From positions 124,001-188,000 of the forward strand of contig NZ_JAKGCU010000005.1 in NCBI RefSeq assembly GCF_021556435.1: a stretch of DNA of 64,000 nucleotides. Reading direction: 5' to 3'. Position 1 is the first letter of the stretch; the number at the start of each line of letters is the position of its first letter. Source of the stretch: Gordonia tangerina. Its GTDB lineage: Bacteria > Actinomycetota > Actinomycetes > Mycobacteriales > Mycobacteriaceae. Under the pieces are notes generated by a model. It ran no database searches, had not been told where the DNA came from, and was given only the letters and a program-made list of their open reading frames with translations. The translations under genes were made by a program, and so were the position numbers. Positions 1 through 10,719 of this stretch are shown here, piece by piece.

Positions 1-222
1 GCCGTGCACCGGGATTGCGGTGCGTTCGGTGAGGTCGGCGGCGATCCGGCGTTCGAGATCGAGGTCGACCTGGGTGGCGAAGTCCGTCGCCCCCTTCTCG
101 ACCGCGCTGGGCGCCCCGAGGCCGTCGACGAAGTACTCGGCCACCGAGTCCAGGATCTCGCCCGCGGTGTGGAGCAGGGCCGTGTGGTCGGTCACGCTGC
201 CATCCATCGCGCTGTCATCCAT
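1..222 (-). CDS. impA: Inositol monophosphatase family protein, N-terminal part (cut by window edge)
   Basis: The first 74 codons are visible and the rest lies beyond position 1. The fragment reads [14 protein letters not shown] and continues with a KGATDFATQVDLDLERRI stretch, which is typical of the N-terminal helix region of inositol-monophosphatase/histidinol-phosphatase-like Mg-dependent phosphatases. The start codon overlaps the hisA stop (TGATG), so the gene is translationally coupled to the his operon. The hisA-impA order matches mycobacteria. It may supply histidinol-phosphate phosphatase activity (HisN-like) or act on inositol phosphates; the catalytic residues are outside the window, so I cannot decide. 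A later in-frame ATG at 207 is a possible alternative start. Confidence 0.75.
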   Translation of the reverse strand, partial: MDDSAMDGSVTDHTALLHTAGEILDSVAEYFVDGLGAPSAVEKGATDFATQVDLDLERRIAADLTERTAIPVHG

Positions 223-965
223 CACGCCCCGGCGACGGCGGTCAGTGCGTCGGGCAGGGTGAAGCGGCCGGCATAGAGGGCCTTGCCGACGATCGCGCCC
301 TCCACCCCCTGCTCGACGAGACCCGAGATCGCGACGAGGTCGTCGAGTGCGGACACACCGCCCGAGGCGACGATGGGTGCGGACGTGGCGGCGGCAACCT
401 CCGCGAGCAGGTCGAGGTTCGGTCCGCCGAGAGTGCCGTCCTTGGAGACGTCGGTGACCACGTAGCGGGCGCAACCGTCGCGGTCGAGTCGGGTCAACAC
501 CTCCCAAAGGTCACCCCCGTCGGTGACCCAGCCGCGGCCACGCAACCGATACGACTCGCCGTCCCGGATGACATCGAGACCGACGGCGATGCGGTCGCCG
601 TGGCGGTCGATCGCTCGCGCGCACCAGTCCGGGTTCTCCAGCGCGGCGGTCCCGAGATTCACCCGCGCACACCCGGTGGCCAACGCGGCGTCCAGCGAAT
701 CGTCGTCGCGTATACCGCCGGAGAGCTCCACCTTGACGTCGAGCTCGCCGACGACCCCGGCGAGGAGCTCACGATTGTTACCCCGGCCGAAGGCCGCGTC
801 GAGGTCGACCAGGTGGATCCACTCGGCTCCGTCGGTCTGCCAGGCCAGTGCCGCGTCTCGTGGCGACCCGTACGACGTCTCGGTGCCTGCGGCACCCTGG
901 ACGAGGCGGACGGCCTGACCGTCGGCGACGTCGACGGCCGGGAGGAGTTCAAGGGTCTTACCCAT
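222..965 (-). CDS. hisA: Phosphoribosyl isomerase HisA/PriA
   Basis: A 247-residue (beta/alpha)8 isomerase that converts ProFAR to PRFAR in histidine synthesis. In actinobacteria the PriA form usually also does the TrpF step of tryptophan synthesis. The sequence opens [16 protein letters not shown]. The likely catalytic acids are D12 and D176 (in the [11 protein letters not shown] stretch), and the DLDAAFGRG motif near residue 54 is a PriA hallmark. ATG at 965 is chosen because it aligns with family N-termini; an in-frame extension to 1091 is rich in Arg/Pro and implausible. The start overlaps the upstream membrane-protein gene by 8 nt, and the stop overlaps impA. Confidence 0.95.
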   Translation of the reverse strand: MGKTLELLPAVDVADGQAVRLVQGAAGTETSYGSPRDAALAWQTDGAEWIHLVDLDAAFGRGNNRELLAGVVGELDVKVELSGGIRDDDSLDAALATGCARVNLGTAALENPDWCARAIDRHGDRIAVGLDVIRDGESYRLRGRGWVTDGGDLWEVLTRLDRDGCARYVVTDVSKDGTLGGPNLDLLAEVAAATSAPIVASGGVSALDDLVAISGLVEQGVEGAIVGKALYAGRFTLPDALTAVAGA

Positions 966-1311
966 CGGTGGCGGAGTTCCTGTCTGTCGGTTCGGTGCGG
1001 CCCGGGTTCGGGTTGGGCGGTATCTGGGGCGAGGTGGGCGGCGCCTGAGGCGGTCGGGCGGTGGGCTGTTCGGTGGCCGCGCGCGCCGCAAGGATCTCGC
1101 GTTCGGCCGTGGCGATGATCCGGCGAGACACCGTACCGATCGCCGCGATCATCGCCAACACGGCGATCAGCGCGACGACCAGGCCGGCGACGGGTGACCA
1201 CTGCGCGATGAGCAGGATGATCGGGATCGACACCAGCAGCACCAGCACCCCGGCACCCAGGGAGTACAGCACCATCTTGCCGAAGGAGAAGTGCGTGTCG
1301 TGAAGGCTCAT
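958..1311 (-). CDS. Small two-helix membrane protein inside the his operon
   Basis: A 117-residue protein with two hydrophobic segments (about residues 13-36 and 40-62), a basic stretch, and a proline-rich C-terminal tail (about 82-112). I do not recognise a family. Its ATG overlaps the hisH stop as ATGA, and its stop codon lies 8 nt inside hisA, so it is cotranscribed and probably coupled. Mycobacterium tuberculosis has hisH and hisA adjacent with nothing between, so this is an insertion relative to that arrangement. The function is unknown. The operon position suggests co-expression with histidine synthesis but does not prove a role in it. Confidence 0.8.
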   Translation of the reverse strand: MSLHDTHFSFGKMVLYSLGAGVLVLLVSIPIILLIAQWSPVAGLVVALIAVLAMIAAIGTVSRRIIATAEREILAARAATEQPTARPPQAPPTSPQIPPNPNPGRTEPTDRNSATDG

Positions 1312-1951
1312 CGGAGCGATTGCACCCAATTGCGGAGCAGATGGGCCCCGGCGTCTCCAGATTTCTCGGGATGGAACTGTGTGGCTGCGAGCGCACCGTT
1401 CTCGACTGCGGCGAGGAAACGGCCGCCGTGGTGGGCCCAGGTCAGTTTCGGCGCAGCCAACGGGGTGCCCTCGTTGTCCATCTCCCAGCTCTGTGCGGCG
1501 TAGGAATGCACGAAGTAGAAGCGGGCGTCGTCGTCGAGGCCGTCGAACAGCAGCGAGTCGGCCGGGGCGTCGACGGTGTTCCAGCCCATATGGGGCAGCA
1601 CCGGGGCGGGCAGTCGGCTGACTGTGCCGGGCCACTCGCCGCAGCCGTCGGCCTCCACCCCGAACTCGACGCCGCGTTCGAACAGGATCTGCATACCCAC
1701 GCAGATACCCAGAACGGGCCGTCCGCCTGCGAGGCGCTGGTCGATGATCCAGTCGCCCTTGACCTCCACCAGGCCCTCCATGCAGGCGGCGAACGCACCC
1801 ACACCGGGTACCACCAGGCCATCGCAACCGATGGCGGTGTCGCGGTCGTCGGTGACCGTGACGTCGGCGCCGGCGCGTTCGAGCGCCCGCTGGGCCGACC
1901 GCAGATTGCCCGAGCCGTAGTCGAGGATCGTCACCGCGGGGGCGCCGGCCA

Positions 1952-1952
<1 letters not shown>
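1308..1952 (-). CDS. hisH: Imidazole glycerol phosphate synthase, glutamine amidotransferase subunit HisH
   Basis: A 214-residue class I glutaminase that feeds ammonia to HisF to make IGP and AICAR. The nucleophile C84 sits in [10 protein letters not shown], and the His/Glu pair lies in QFHPEKSG near the C-terminus. The N-terminus [12 protein letters not shown] is typical. ATG at 1952 overlaps the hisB stop (TGATG); a GTG one codon upstream (1955) is the alternative. The stop overlaps the next gene as ATGA. The partner hisF is not in the window and probably lies past position 1. Confidence 0.96.
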
Positions 1953-5051
<3,099 letters not shown>

Positions 5052-5084
5052 GATCATCTCCTGTTGTGCTGGGATTTCCCGTCC

Positions 5085-5090
5085 AGGATA
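5085..5090 (-). promoter_or_regulatory. Possible -10 element of the his operon
   Basis: TATCCT on the minus strand lies about 34 nt before the hisD ATG, in the nadC-hisD gap (5052-5210). I see no convincing -35 match, histidine-codon run or terminator-like hairpin that would suggest leader-peptide attenuation. This is a weak assignment from the hexamer alone. Confidence 0.3.
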
Positions 5091-5210
5091 TGGGGTGACA
5101 CCACCCGGTTTCGAATCCGGTCGGTGGCGCCGAACGCAAACGCGCAACCGCCGCGTTCTCGCGCATGTCGCGAGGTGCGCCCGAACGCGATGGCGGCGCG
5201 GATGATCCGG

Positions 5211-6125
5211 TCAGTTCACCGGCGTCGGCGCGGCGATGTCGAGCCCGAGATCGAGTGCGGTCACCGAATGCGTGAGTGCACCGACCGCCAGGTAGTCCAC
5301 ACCGGTGCGGGCGTAGTCGGCGGCCATGTCCAGCGTCAGGCCACCGGAGCTCTCCAGTTTGGTCTGCGGCGAACGCGTGTTGCGTCGCTGCACGGCCATC
5401 TGCGTCTCCCAGAGAGCGAAGTTGTCGAGCAGAACCAACTGCGGTTCGAGTGCCAACACCTCGTCGAGCTGGGCCAACGAGTCGACCTCGACCTCGACGG
5501 GGAGGCCCGGCGCGGCCGCCCGGACCGCGGACAGGGCCGCGCTGACCGATCCGGCCGCGGCGACGTGGTTGTCCTTGATGAGTGCCGCATCGCCGAGCCC
5601 CATGCGGTGGTTGACTCCCCCGCCCGAGCGGACCGCGTACTTCTGCAGGTGCCGAAGCCCCGGCAGGGTCTTGCGCGAGTCGCGGACCTGCGCTGCGGTG
5701 CCGTCAACAGCCGCCACCCACCGGGCAGTGGCGGTCGCGATTCCCGACAGGTGGCAGATGATGTTGAGCGCAGTCCGTTCCGCGGTGAGCAACGAACCAG
5801 TGGGTGCATGTACGCCGAGCACCACCTCACCGGGCCCGACGTGCGTACCGTCCACGACTGCCGAGGTGACCTCATAGGCACCGGCACCGATGACCTCATC
5901 GAAGACGGCCAGCACCACCGGAAGCCCCGCGATGACACCGGCGCCACGGCTCGCGATGGCGGCATCGGTCATCGCGTCGGCGGGCACGGTCGCCGCAGTC
6001 GTCACATCCGGCCCGTGACGCAGGTCCTCGTCGAGGGCCGTCCGGATCAGCGTGCGGACCTCGTCGGTGATCTCCAGACCGAGTTCATCGACGGCACCGA
6101 GTTGTCCGACGAATCCCTCACTCAC
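5211..6125 (-). CDS. nadC: Nicotinate-nucleotide pyrophosphorylase (quinolinate phosphoribosyltransferase) NadC
   Basis: A 304-residue enzyme that turns quinolinate and PRPP into nicotinate mononucleotide, the entry point to NAD. Family signatures are [35 protein letters not shown] with the phosphate-binding Arg/Lys/His residues, and [19 protein letters not shown]. The C-terminal barrel has the [10 protein letters not shown] segment. The GTG start overlaps the nadA stop by 8 nt, so the pair is coupled. The usual middle gene nadB (L-aspartate oxidase) is absent. The downstream gap to hisD suggests a separate transcript. Confidence 0.96.
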   Translation of the reverse strand: MSEGFVGQLGAVDELGLEITDEVRTLIRTALDEDLRHGPDVTTAATVPADAMTDAAIASRGAGVIAGLPVVLAVFDEVIGAGAYEVTSAVVDGTHVGPGEVVLGVHAPTGSLLTAERTALNIICHLSGIATATARWVAAVDGTAAQVRDSRKTLPGLRHLQKYAVRSGGGVNHRMGLGDAALIKDNHVAAAGSVSAALSAVRAAAPGLPVEVEVDSLAQLDEVLALEPQLVLLDNFALWETQMAVQRRNTRSPQTKLESSGGLTLDMAADYARTGVDYLAVGALTHSVTALDLGLDIAAPTPVN

Positions 6126-7182
6126 CGGAACCCGGATTTCCGATGGCGATCATCCGTTCCACGCTCTTACGCGCTCGCTCGGCCACATCGTCGGCGACGA
6201 ACACCTCGTCGCGCCCCTCGCGCAGTGACCGCAGTAGCGCGGCGGGCGTGATCATCTTCATGTACGGGCAGGATGCGCGGTCGTTGACGGCCTGGAAGTC
6301 CACCCCCGGCGCCGCCTTGCGCAGCTGGTGCAGCATGCCGATCTCGGTCGCCACCAGCACCTGCTTTGCGCCGGTTTCGCGAGCAGCGTCCAGCATGCCG
6401 CCGGTGGACAGGATCTTGACCTTGTCGGCGGGCACCGCACCTTCGCCGGCGAGGTACAGGGCCGAAGTGGCGCAACCGCATTCGGGATGGATGAACAGGT
6501 CGGCGTCCGGATGACTGCCGGCCTGGTCGGCCAGTTCGTCACCGTTGATGCCCGCGTGCACGTGGCATTCACCGGCCCAGATGTGGATGTTGTCGCGCCC
6601 GGTCACGCGCTTGACGTGCGCGCCGAGGAACTGATCTGGCAGGAACAGCACCTCGCGGTCGGGATCGATCGACGCGACCACGTCGACGGCATTGGACGAG
6701 GTGCAGCAGATGTCGGTGAGCCCCTTCACCTCGGCGGTCGTGTTGACGTAGGAGACGACGACGGCGTCGGGGTGCTCGGCCTTCCACTCGCGCAACTCGT
6801 CGGCGGTGATCGAGTCGGCCAGCGAACATCCGGCGCGCTCGTCGGGGATCAGCACCCGCTTGCGGGGGCTGAGGATCTTGGCGGTCTCGGCCATGAAGTG
6901 CACACCGCAGAAGATGATCTCGTCGGCGTCGACCTCGGCGGCGATGCGAGACAGCGCCAACGAGTCGCCCACGTGGTCGGCGACGTCCTGGATCGCCGGC
7001 AGTTGATAGTTGTGCGCCAGCAGCGTCGCATTGCGCGCTCGGGCGAGACGGCGCACCTCGTCGGCCCATTCCGGTGTGGGCTCCACTCCGGTGTATCCGC
7101 CCGGACCGTCGGTCCAGTGCGCATCGGGCAGCCCCACGGTCTGCGTCTCGACCATGACGGGGCGGTCGCTGGTGATGCTCAT
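6118..7182 (-). CDS. nadA: Quinolinate synthase NadA
   Basis: A 354-residue [4Fe-4S] enzyme that condenses iminoaspartate with dihydroxyacetone phosphate to give quinolinate. The three cluster cysteines are likely C119 ([10 protein letters not shown]), C235 (HPECGC) and C305 (RASCPYMKM), and the [11 protein letters not shown] substrate loop is present. ATG at 7182 is chosen because GAGGAG lies 7 nt upstream; the longer reading frame upstream is not family-like. It is the first gene of the nadA-nadC unit and diverges from a LuxR-type regulator. A strong palindrome 51-73 nt before its start probably controls it. Confidence 0.96.
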   Translation of the reverse strand: MSITSDRPVMVETQTVGLPDAHWTDGPGGYTGVEPTPEWADEVRRLARARNATLLAHNYQLPAIQDVADHVGDSLALSRIAAEVDADEIIFCGVHFMAETAKILSPRKRVLIPDERAGCSLADSITADELREWKAEHPDAVVVSYVNTTAEVKGLTDICCTSSNAVDVVASIDPDREVLFLPDQFLGAHVKRVTGRDNIHIWAGECHVHAGINGDELADQAGSHPDADLFIHPECGCATSALYLAGEGAVPADKVKILSTGGMLDAARETGAKQVLVATEIGMLHQLRKAAPGVDFQAVNDRASCPYMKMITPAALLRSLREGRDEVFVADDVAERARKSVERMIAIGNPGSGE

Positions 7183-7232
7183 CTGACACTCCTCACACGT
7201 GCGGGTCCCGGGTGGCTGTTCCCGGCACCAGA

Positions 7233-7255
7233 GTTTTCGACTGGCAATCGAAAAC
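7233..7255. promoter_or_regulatory. Palindromic operator upstream of nadA (candidate NrtR site)
   Basis: A perfect inverted repeat GTTTTCGA-N7-TCGAAAAC is centred at 7244 in the nadA-luxR intergenic region. The adjacent regulator NrtR belongs to a family that binds palindromes upstream of NAD genes, so it is the most likely binder (inference). The LuxR-type protein encoded on the other side is the alternative. Confidence 0.6.
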
Positions 7256-7307
7256 GCTGCCCATGGTAACACCGGTCACAGCTGCGGCATTCCCGTGCAC
7301 GATTCGA

Positions 7308-7319
7308 GTAGTCGACTAC
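7308..7319. promoter_or_regulatory. 12-bp perfect palindrome upstream of the LuxR-type gene
   Basis: GTAGTCGACTAC is fully self-complementary and lies about 115 bp before the LuxR-type start codon. It could be the binding site of that regulator or of another dimeric factor. Only the symmetry supports this. Confidence 0.35.
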
Positions 7320-7432
7320 GCGTTTGCTTCGCACGAGCGAAACCTAGCGTCGGGGATGTACCACTCATCCGCCCAGGTCCGGCCGCGATAACCCTGGCCA
7401 GGCGGGCCGTAAAGAAGATTGCGAGCAGCGTG

Positions 7433-7996
7433 ATGACCGTTTCCCCGTACGACGACGCACTGTCCACTCCGCCGCGCACCATCCTGCCGCCACGGACATC
7501 GAGTCCCGCGGATCGCCGCGCCGACGCCGCCGTCGCGCGCCGTGAGGCGGCGCTGGCGCGGCTGGCCGCTCGCCGGATGCCGTTGCCCGGACAGCCCGCA
7601 CCACCGCACGCCCAGCATCGCCCGACGGTACGGCGCCCCCTCGACGACGCACGTGTTCGAGGACATGTACGGCTGGTCGTCGAGCCGCGCGACATCGTCG
7701 AGCAGTCGGCTGCCATCCCGGCCGCCACACCCCGCCCGGCCACAGCCGTGCCCGAGGCGGCACCCCGACGCCGACCGGGGCTGACCGAGCGCGAGATCCA
7801 GGTGTTGCGGACCTGGTTGCTCACCGACTCCAAGATCGTGGTCGCCGAGGAACTGTCGATCTCGATCGGCACCGTCAACACCCACCTGACGCGTATCCGC
7901 GCCAAATACACCGCGGTGGGACGGACAGCACGAACCAAGGCCTCGCTCGCGGCACGCGCCATCCAGGACGGCATCATCGCTCTCGACGATCTCTGA
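7433..7996 (+). CDS. LuxR-type HTH transcriptional regulator
   Basis: A 187-residue protein. The C-terminal third is a clear LuxR/GerE helix-turn-helix (LTEREIQVLRTWLLTDSK, then EELSISIGTVNTHLTRIRAKY, about residues 120-175). The N-terminal part is Arg/Ala/Pro-rich with no recognisable receiver or ligand-binding domain, so it does not look like a standard response regulator. ATG at 7433 is taken as start; a GTG sits one codon upstream, and neither has a strong ribosome-binding site. It is divergent from nadA and followed by nrtR 54 nt later. The targets and signal are unknown; it might act on the nearby palindromes. Confidence 0.8.
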   Translation: MTVSPYDDALSTPPRTILPPRTSSPADRRADAAVARREAALARLAARRMPLPGQPAPPHAQHRPTVRRPLDDARVRGHVRLVVEPRDIVEQSAAIPAATPRPATAVPEAAPRRRPGLTEREIQVLRTWLLTDSKIVVAEELSISIGTVNTHLTRIRAKYTAVGRTARTKASLAARAIQDGIIALDDL

Positions 7997-8037
7997 GACC
8001 CGGATGGTCGGTGCGGGTCGGCGCGACGTCGCCGCCA

Positions 8038-8043
8038 TACAAT
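8038..8043 (+). promoter_or_regulatory. -10 element of nrtR, leaderless type
   Basis: TACAAT ends 8 nt before the nrtR ATG at 8051, and no Shine-Dalgarno sequence lies between them. This spacing places transcription start at or next to the start codon. Confidence 0.6.
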
Positions 8044-8050
8044 CGACGCC

Positions 8051-8764
8051 ATGCCGACGCCCCCGCCGAGTGCGCCATCTACCGGCGGGCCGCCCGTCGA
8101 AGTCGAGACGCTGACCGCTGTGTTCCAGGTCCGCGACATCGCTGCGGGCGCCGAGCCGGCGCTGTGTGTCCTACTCGCCGATGACGGGAACTCGGCTTGG
8201 CGCCTGCCCGGCGGCGCCGTGGCGGCCGAGGAACCACTGGACGTCAGCGCACGCCGGGCCGTGGCCGACACGGTGGAGATCACCACTATCGCCCACCTCG
8301 AACAGCTCGCCGTGTTCTCCGATCCCGCCCGGGTCCCCGGCATCCGCACGATCGCCTCGACCTACCTGGGCCTGGTGCCCAGCGATGCCCCGACCGAGCT
8401 CGCCGTCGACTCGGCGTGGCATGCCGTCGATCACCTCCCTGCCCTGGCCTATGACCACGATCGGATCGTGGACGCCGCGCGCCACCGGCTGGCCGCAAAG
8501 CTCTCCTACACCAACATCGCCTTCGCCCTGGCCCCCGCTCGCTTCCCGATGTCACAGCTTTCGGAGATCTACTGCGCCGCTTTGGGTTATCCAGTGGACA
8601 CCACCAACCTGCTCCGCATCCTGAGCCGCCGCGCCGTGGTGGTGGCCACCGGCACCGTCGGCAAGACCGGACGCACCGGCGGGCGACCGCCGGCGCTGTA
8701 TGCGTTCGCCGACGCACAGTTGCGCGTCACCGACGAGTTCGCGACGCTGCGGCCGCCGATGTGA
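8051..8764 (+). CDS. nrtR: Nudix-related transcriptional regulator NrtR
   Basis: A 237-residue protein with an N-terminal Nudix-like domain (about 20-145) and a C-terminal winged helix (about 150-225), the layout of NrtR regulators of NAD metabolism that sense ADP-ribose. The Nudix box region (residues 53-76, from LPGG) is degenerate: the catalytic Glu cluster of REXXEE is replaced by Ala, Asp and Thr. It is therefore probably a sensor and not a hydrolase. It sits next to nadA-nadC, fitting control of de novo NAD synthesis. The promoter looks leaderless. The ligand and mode of action are inferred from the family. Confidence 0.88.
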   Translation: MPTPPPSAPSTGGPPVEVETLTAVFQVRDIAAGAEPALCVLLADDGNSAWRLPGGAVAAEEPLDVSARRAVADTVEITTIAHLEQLAVFSDPARVPGIRTIASTYLGLVPSDAPTELAVDSAWHAVDHLPALAYDHDRIVDAARHRLAAKLSYTNIAFALAPARFPMSQLSEIYCAALGYPVDTTNLLRILSRRAVVVATGTVGKTGRTGGRPPALYAFADAQLRVTDEFATLRPPM

Positions 8765-8766
8765 CC

Positions 8767-8786
8767 GGACGTGCGACCACACGTCC
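8767..8786 (+). terminator. Hairpin after nrtR, between convergent genes
   Basis: A perfect 7-bp stem (GGACGTG and CACGTCC) with a 6-nt loop begins 3 nt after the nrtR stop and precedes the end of the convergent map gene. There is no U-run, as is common in actinobacterial terminators. Confidence 0.5.
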
Positions 8787-8818
8787 CGCTGATCACCCGC
8801 GCACAAGCCCTTATCTCG

Positions 8819-9592
8819 TCACCGACCGCTGGACCGCGTCAGTATCTCGGCGGCTCCGTCGGTGACGGCGATCGTGTGCTCGCTGTGCGAGGTACGGGAC
8901 CCATCGGCCGACCGGATCGTCCAGCCGTCCGGGTCATAGATGATCCGCGAGGTGGATTGGGCCAGCCACGGTTCGAGCGCCAGGGTGAGTCCGGGCCGCA
9001 GCGCCAGCCCTTTGCCTCGACGTCCGAGGTTGGGCACATGCGGGTCCTCGTGCATGGTGCGACCGAGGCCGTGGCCGCCGAACTCGGTGTTGACCCGAAA
9101 GCCACGCGAGGTGCAGACCTTGCCGATCGCCGCCGAGATGTCGCCGAGCCGATTACCCGGGCGTGCCGCGTCGATTCCGGCGGCCAATGCCAGCTCGGTG
9201 GTCTGCACGAGAAACTCATCCTCGTCGCGGGCGGCGCCCACGATCACGGTACGAGCCGAATCGGCCACCCAGCCATCAATCGAGACGGCGATGTCCATAC
9301 TCAGCACGTCGCCGTCGGCGAGCGCGCAATCATACGGAAGGCCATGCAGCACAGCATCGTTGAGGGATAGGCAGATCACATTGCGAAACGGCCCACGCCC
9401 GAAGGACGGCGCATAATCCCAATAGCAGGACACCGCACCACGCCGACGGATGAGCTCGCGGGCCCGCATCTCGAGGTCGAGCAGATTGACTCCGGGAGCC
9501 GCCAGACCAGACAGGTCGTCGAGCAGGTCCGCGATGAACCCACCGGTGGTTCGCATCGCGTCGATTTCGTCACGCGACTTCAGTTCGATCAC
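8819..9592 (-). CDS. map: Type I methionine aminopeptidase
   Basis: A 257-residue pita-bread-fold metallopeptidase that removes the N-terminal Met from new proteins. The five metal ligands can be placed as D100 (LSMDIAV), D111 (VADSART), H174 (FGGHGLG), E207 (LALEPWL) and E238 (SEHTI), and H83 (VLHG) is the conserved substrate-side histidine. It has no N-terminal SH3-binding extension. The GTG start is preceded by a GGAGAGGG stretch. It diverges from an XRE regulator, with two palindromes between, so unlike a housekeeping map near secY or adk it may be a regulated second copy. Confidence 0.93.
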   Translation of the reverse strand: MIELKSRDEIDAMRTTGGFIADLLDDLSGLAAPGVNLLDLEMRARELIRRRGAVSCYWDYAPSFGRGPFRNVICLSLNDAVLHGLPYDCALADGDVLSMDIAVSIDGWVADSARTVIVGAARDEDEFLVQTTELALAAGIDAARPGNRLGDISAAIGKVCTSRGFRVNTEFGGHGLGRTMHEDPHVPNLGRRGKGLALRPGLTLALEPWLAQSTSRIIYDPDGWTIRSADGSRTSHSEHTIAVTDGAAEILTRSSGR

Positions 9593-9637
9593 AACGCCCT
9601 CTCCAGGTCACCCGCCCATGGTCACCCGATGGCGGTC

Positions 9638-9651
9638 GGTATTTAAATACC
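9638..9651. promoter_or_regulatory. Operator copy 1 between map and the XRE gene
   Basis: GGTATTTAAATACC is a perfect 14-bp palindrome in the divergent map/XRE promoter region. A second copy of the same half-sites lies 31 bp away (centre to centre). The XRE protein is the likely binder (inference). Confidence 0.65.
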
Positions 9652-9668
9652 ACAGTAGAAGAGGTGGT

Positions 9669-9682
9669 GGTATTTTCATACC
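9669..9682. promoter_or_regulatory. Operator copy 2 between map and the XRE gene
   Basis: GGTATTTTCATACC keeps both GGTAT/ATACC half-sites of copy 1. It lies just upstream of the expected -35 region of the XRE gene, which suits autoregulation. Confidence 0.65.
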
Positions 9683-9706
9683 GGTGCAGCTCAGCGGTTG
9701 GACCAC

Positions 9707-9712
9707 TAAGGT
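9707..9712 (+). promoter_or_regulatory. -10 element of the XRE regulator, leaderless type
   Basis: TAAGGT ends 7 nt before the ATG at 9719, and no ribosome-binding site is present. This spacing is the one expected for a leaderless transcript. Confidence 0.5.
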
Positions 9713-9718
9713 GATTGC

Positions 9719-9994
9719 ATGGTTCGCGCACCGCTGACCCCAGAGCAAATCGCCGCCGGACGCCGGCTCGGCGCGGTGCTGCGGGAATGGCGCGGCCCTC
9801 GCACCGTGGCCGAGGTCGCCGAAGGGGCCGGGATCTCACCCGAGACGCTGCGCAAGATCGAGAGCGGGCGGCTGCTGACCCCGTCGTTCGCCACGGTTGT
9901 CGCGCTGAGCCATTCGCTCGATGTACCGGTGGAACTGCTCGCCGACGCGGTTGCCGGGGCCGCCCCGATGCCGAGTGCCCGGTCGACCGTCTAA
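9719..9994 (+). CDS. XRE-family HTH regulator
   Basis: A 91-residue single-domain DNA-binding protein. The helix-turn-helix covers about residues 30-60 (VAEVAEGAGISPETLRKIESG) and is followed by the usual C-terminal helices (VVALSHSLDVPVELLAD). There is no ligand or oligomerisation domain beyond this. It diverges from the methionine aminopeptidase gene, with two palindromes between, so it probably controls both genes. The proximity of the downstream operator to its own promoter suggests repression. The biological signal is unknown. It is not obviously an antitoxin: the partner is a full-length peptidase on the other strand. Confidence 0.85.
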   Translation: MVRAPLTPEQIAAGRRLGAVLREWRGPRTVAEVAEGAGISPETLRKIESGRLLTPSFATVVALSHSLDVPVELLADAVAGAAPMPSARSTV

Positions 9995-10080
9995 CGGCTA
10001 CTACTTGCCCTTCGTGACGCCCTCCGCAAGCTCCAGGCTCCTCAGGGAACAGTAATCACGCTCGGCCAGCGCCTCGCTAC

Positions 10081-10719
10081 TCAGGGAGCGGGTGCCGACA
10101 GCGTGTTTTCGGGTATCGAGGGCAGATCTCCGACGCCGAGATCGGCCCGGCGAGCCGCGAGCGTGACGCCCAGATACACCAGCGCGGCGGCCAGCGGCGC
10201 GCACACGAACAGAGCCCAGGGGCCGCCCGTGCCGCCGCGGACCGCACCGTCGAGCCAGAGGTCGGGCACCACGTCGAAGGTCGAGCCGACCGGCAGGGCA
10301 CGCGGGTCGTCGAAACGCCAGTCCGCCACCCAGGTGCCGACGGCGGCCGCGATGAGCGACCCGATGGTGGTGGCCACCGCGAGCACCCCGAACCCCACCG
10401 GCCCGCGCCATGATCGAGCAGTTGTCCACCCGATGATCACCGACACCACGCCGTAACCGAAAAGCAGGAGGGCAAAAGTACCGACAGCCGCGAACTCGGA
10501 CCCGAATGCGCTGGCCGGTACCACGGCAGAGCCCTCCGACACCACGCGCCCACTGAGCGCCGGGGTCACCGCCGCCCAGAGCGCGCCGAGCACGACTCCG
10601 AGCAACATCACCGTCACGGCCACCGCCACGAGCCCGGACACCGACCGGTGGACACCGCGGCGTGCATCCGCACCGCCAGACAGATCGTCGTCGGAGACGA
10701 CCGGTGCCGGATCGGTCAT
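10081..10719 (-). CDS. DUF2567-type membrane protein in the biotin operon
   Basis: A 212-residue protein with four predicted membrane helices (about 28-50, 76-98, 105-130 and 166-188) and a [13 protein letters not shown] loop. It resembles the DUF2567 family member that follows bioB and bsaP in mycobacteria (Rv1591-like). Its ATG overlaps the bsaP stop as ATGA, so it is the last gene of the bio operon here. The function is unknown. The conserved position suggests a link with biotin, for example membrane or cofactor handling, but nothing in the sequence proves it. Confidence 0.8.
   Translation of the reverse strand: MTDPAPVVSDDDLSGGADARRGVHRSVSGLVAVAVTVMLLGVVLGALWAAVTPALSGRVVSEGSAVVPASAFGSEFAAVGTFALLLFGYGVVSVIIGWTTARSWRGPVGFGVLAVATTIGSLIAAAVGTWVADWRFDDPRALPVGSTFDVVPDLWLDGAVRGGTGGPWALFVCAPLAAALVYLGVTLAARRADLGVGDLPSIPENTLSAPAP

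Noticed and set aside
4..276. A plus-strand protein at the window start
   Set aside because: It is the shadow of impA and hisA on the minus strand, which have clear family motifs.
5101..5127. A tRNA T-arm-like sequence (TTTCGAAT with CCGG arms) between nadC and hisD, plus a GGGTGG stretch resembling a T-box
   Set aside because: No acceptor, D or anticodon arms could be built around it, and no stem I or specifier is present. It is a short chance palindrome near the his promoter.
5058..5210. A leader peptide or attenuator for the his operon
   Set aside because: No run of His codons and no terminator/antiterminator pair was seen; only one His codon occurs in the best short frame.
7199..7432. 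An N-terminal extension of the LuxR-type protein up to 7199
   Set aside because: It would overlap the nadA promoter palindrome and has no family similarity. The shorter start at 7433 is more plausible.
9719..9994. XRE gene as an antitoxin of a toxin-antitoxin pair
   Set aside because: The divergent partner is a full-length methionine aminopeptidase with all metal ligands, and no small toxin gene lies beside it.
10001..10080. An extra gene between the XRE regulator and the DUF2567 gene
   Set aside because: The minus-strand reading frame here is an off-frame continuation over the DUF2567 gene with an Arg-rich, non-protein-like composition.
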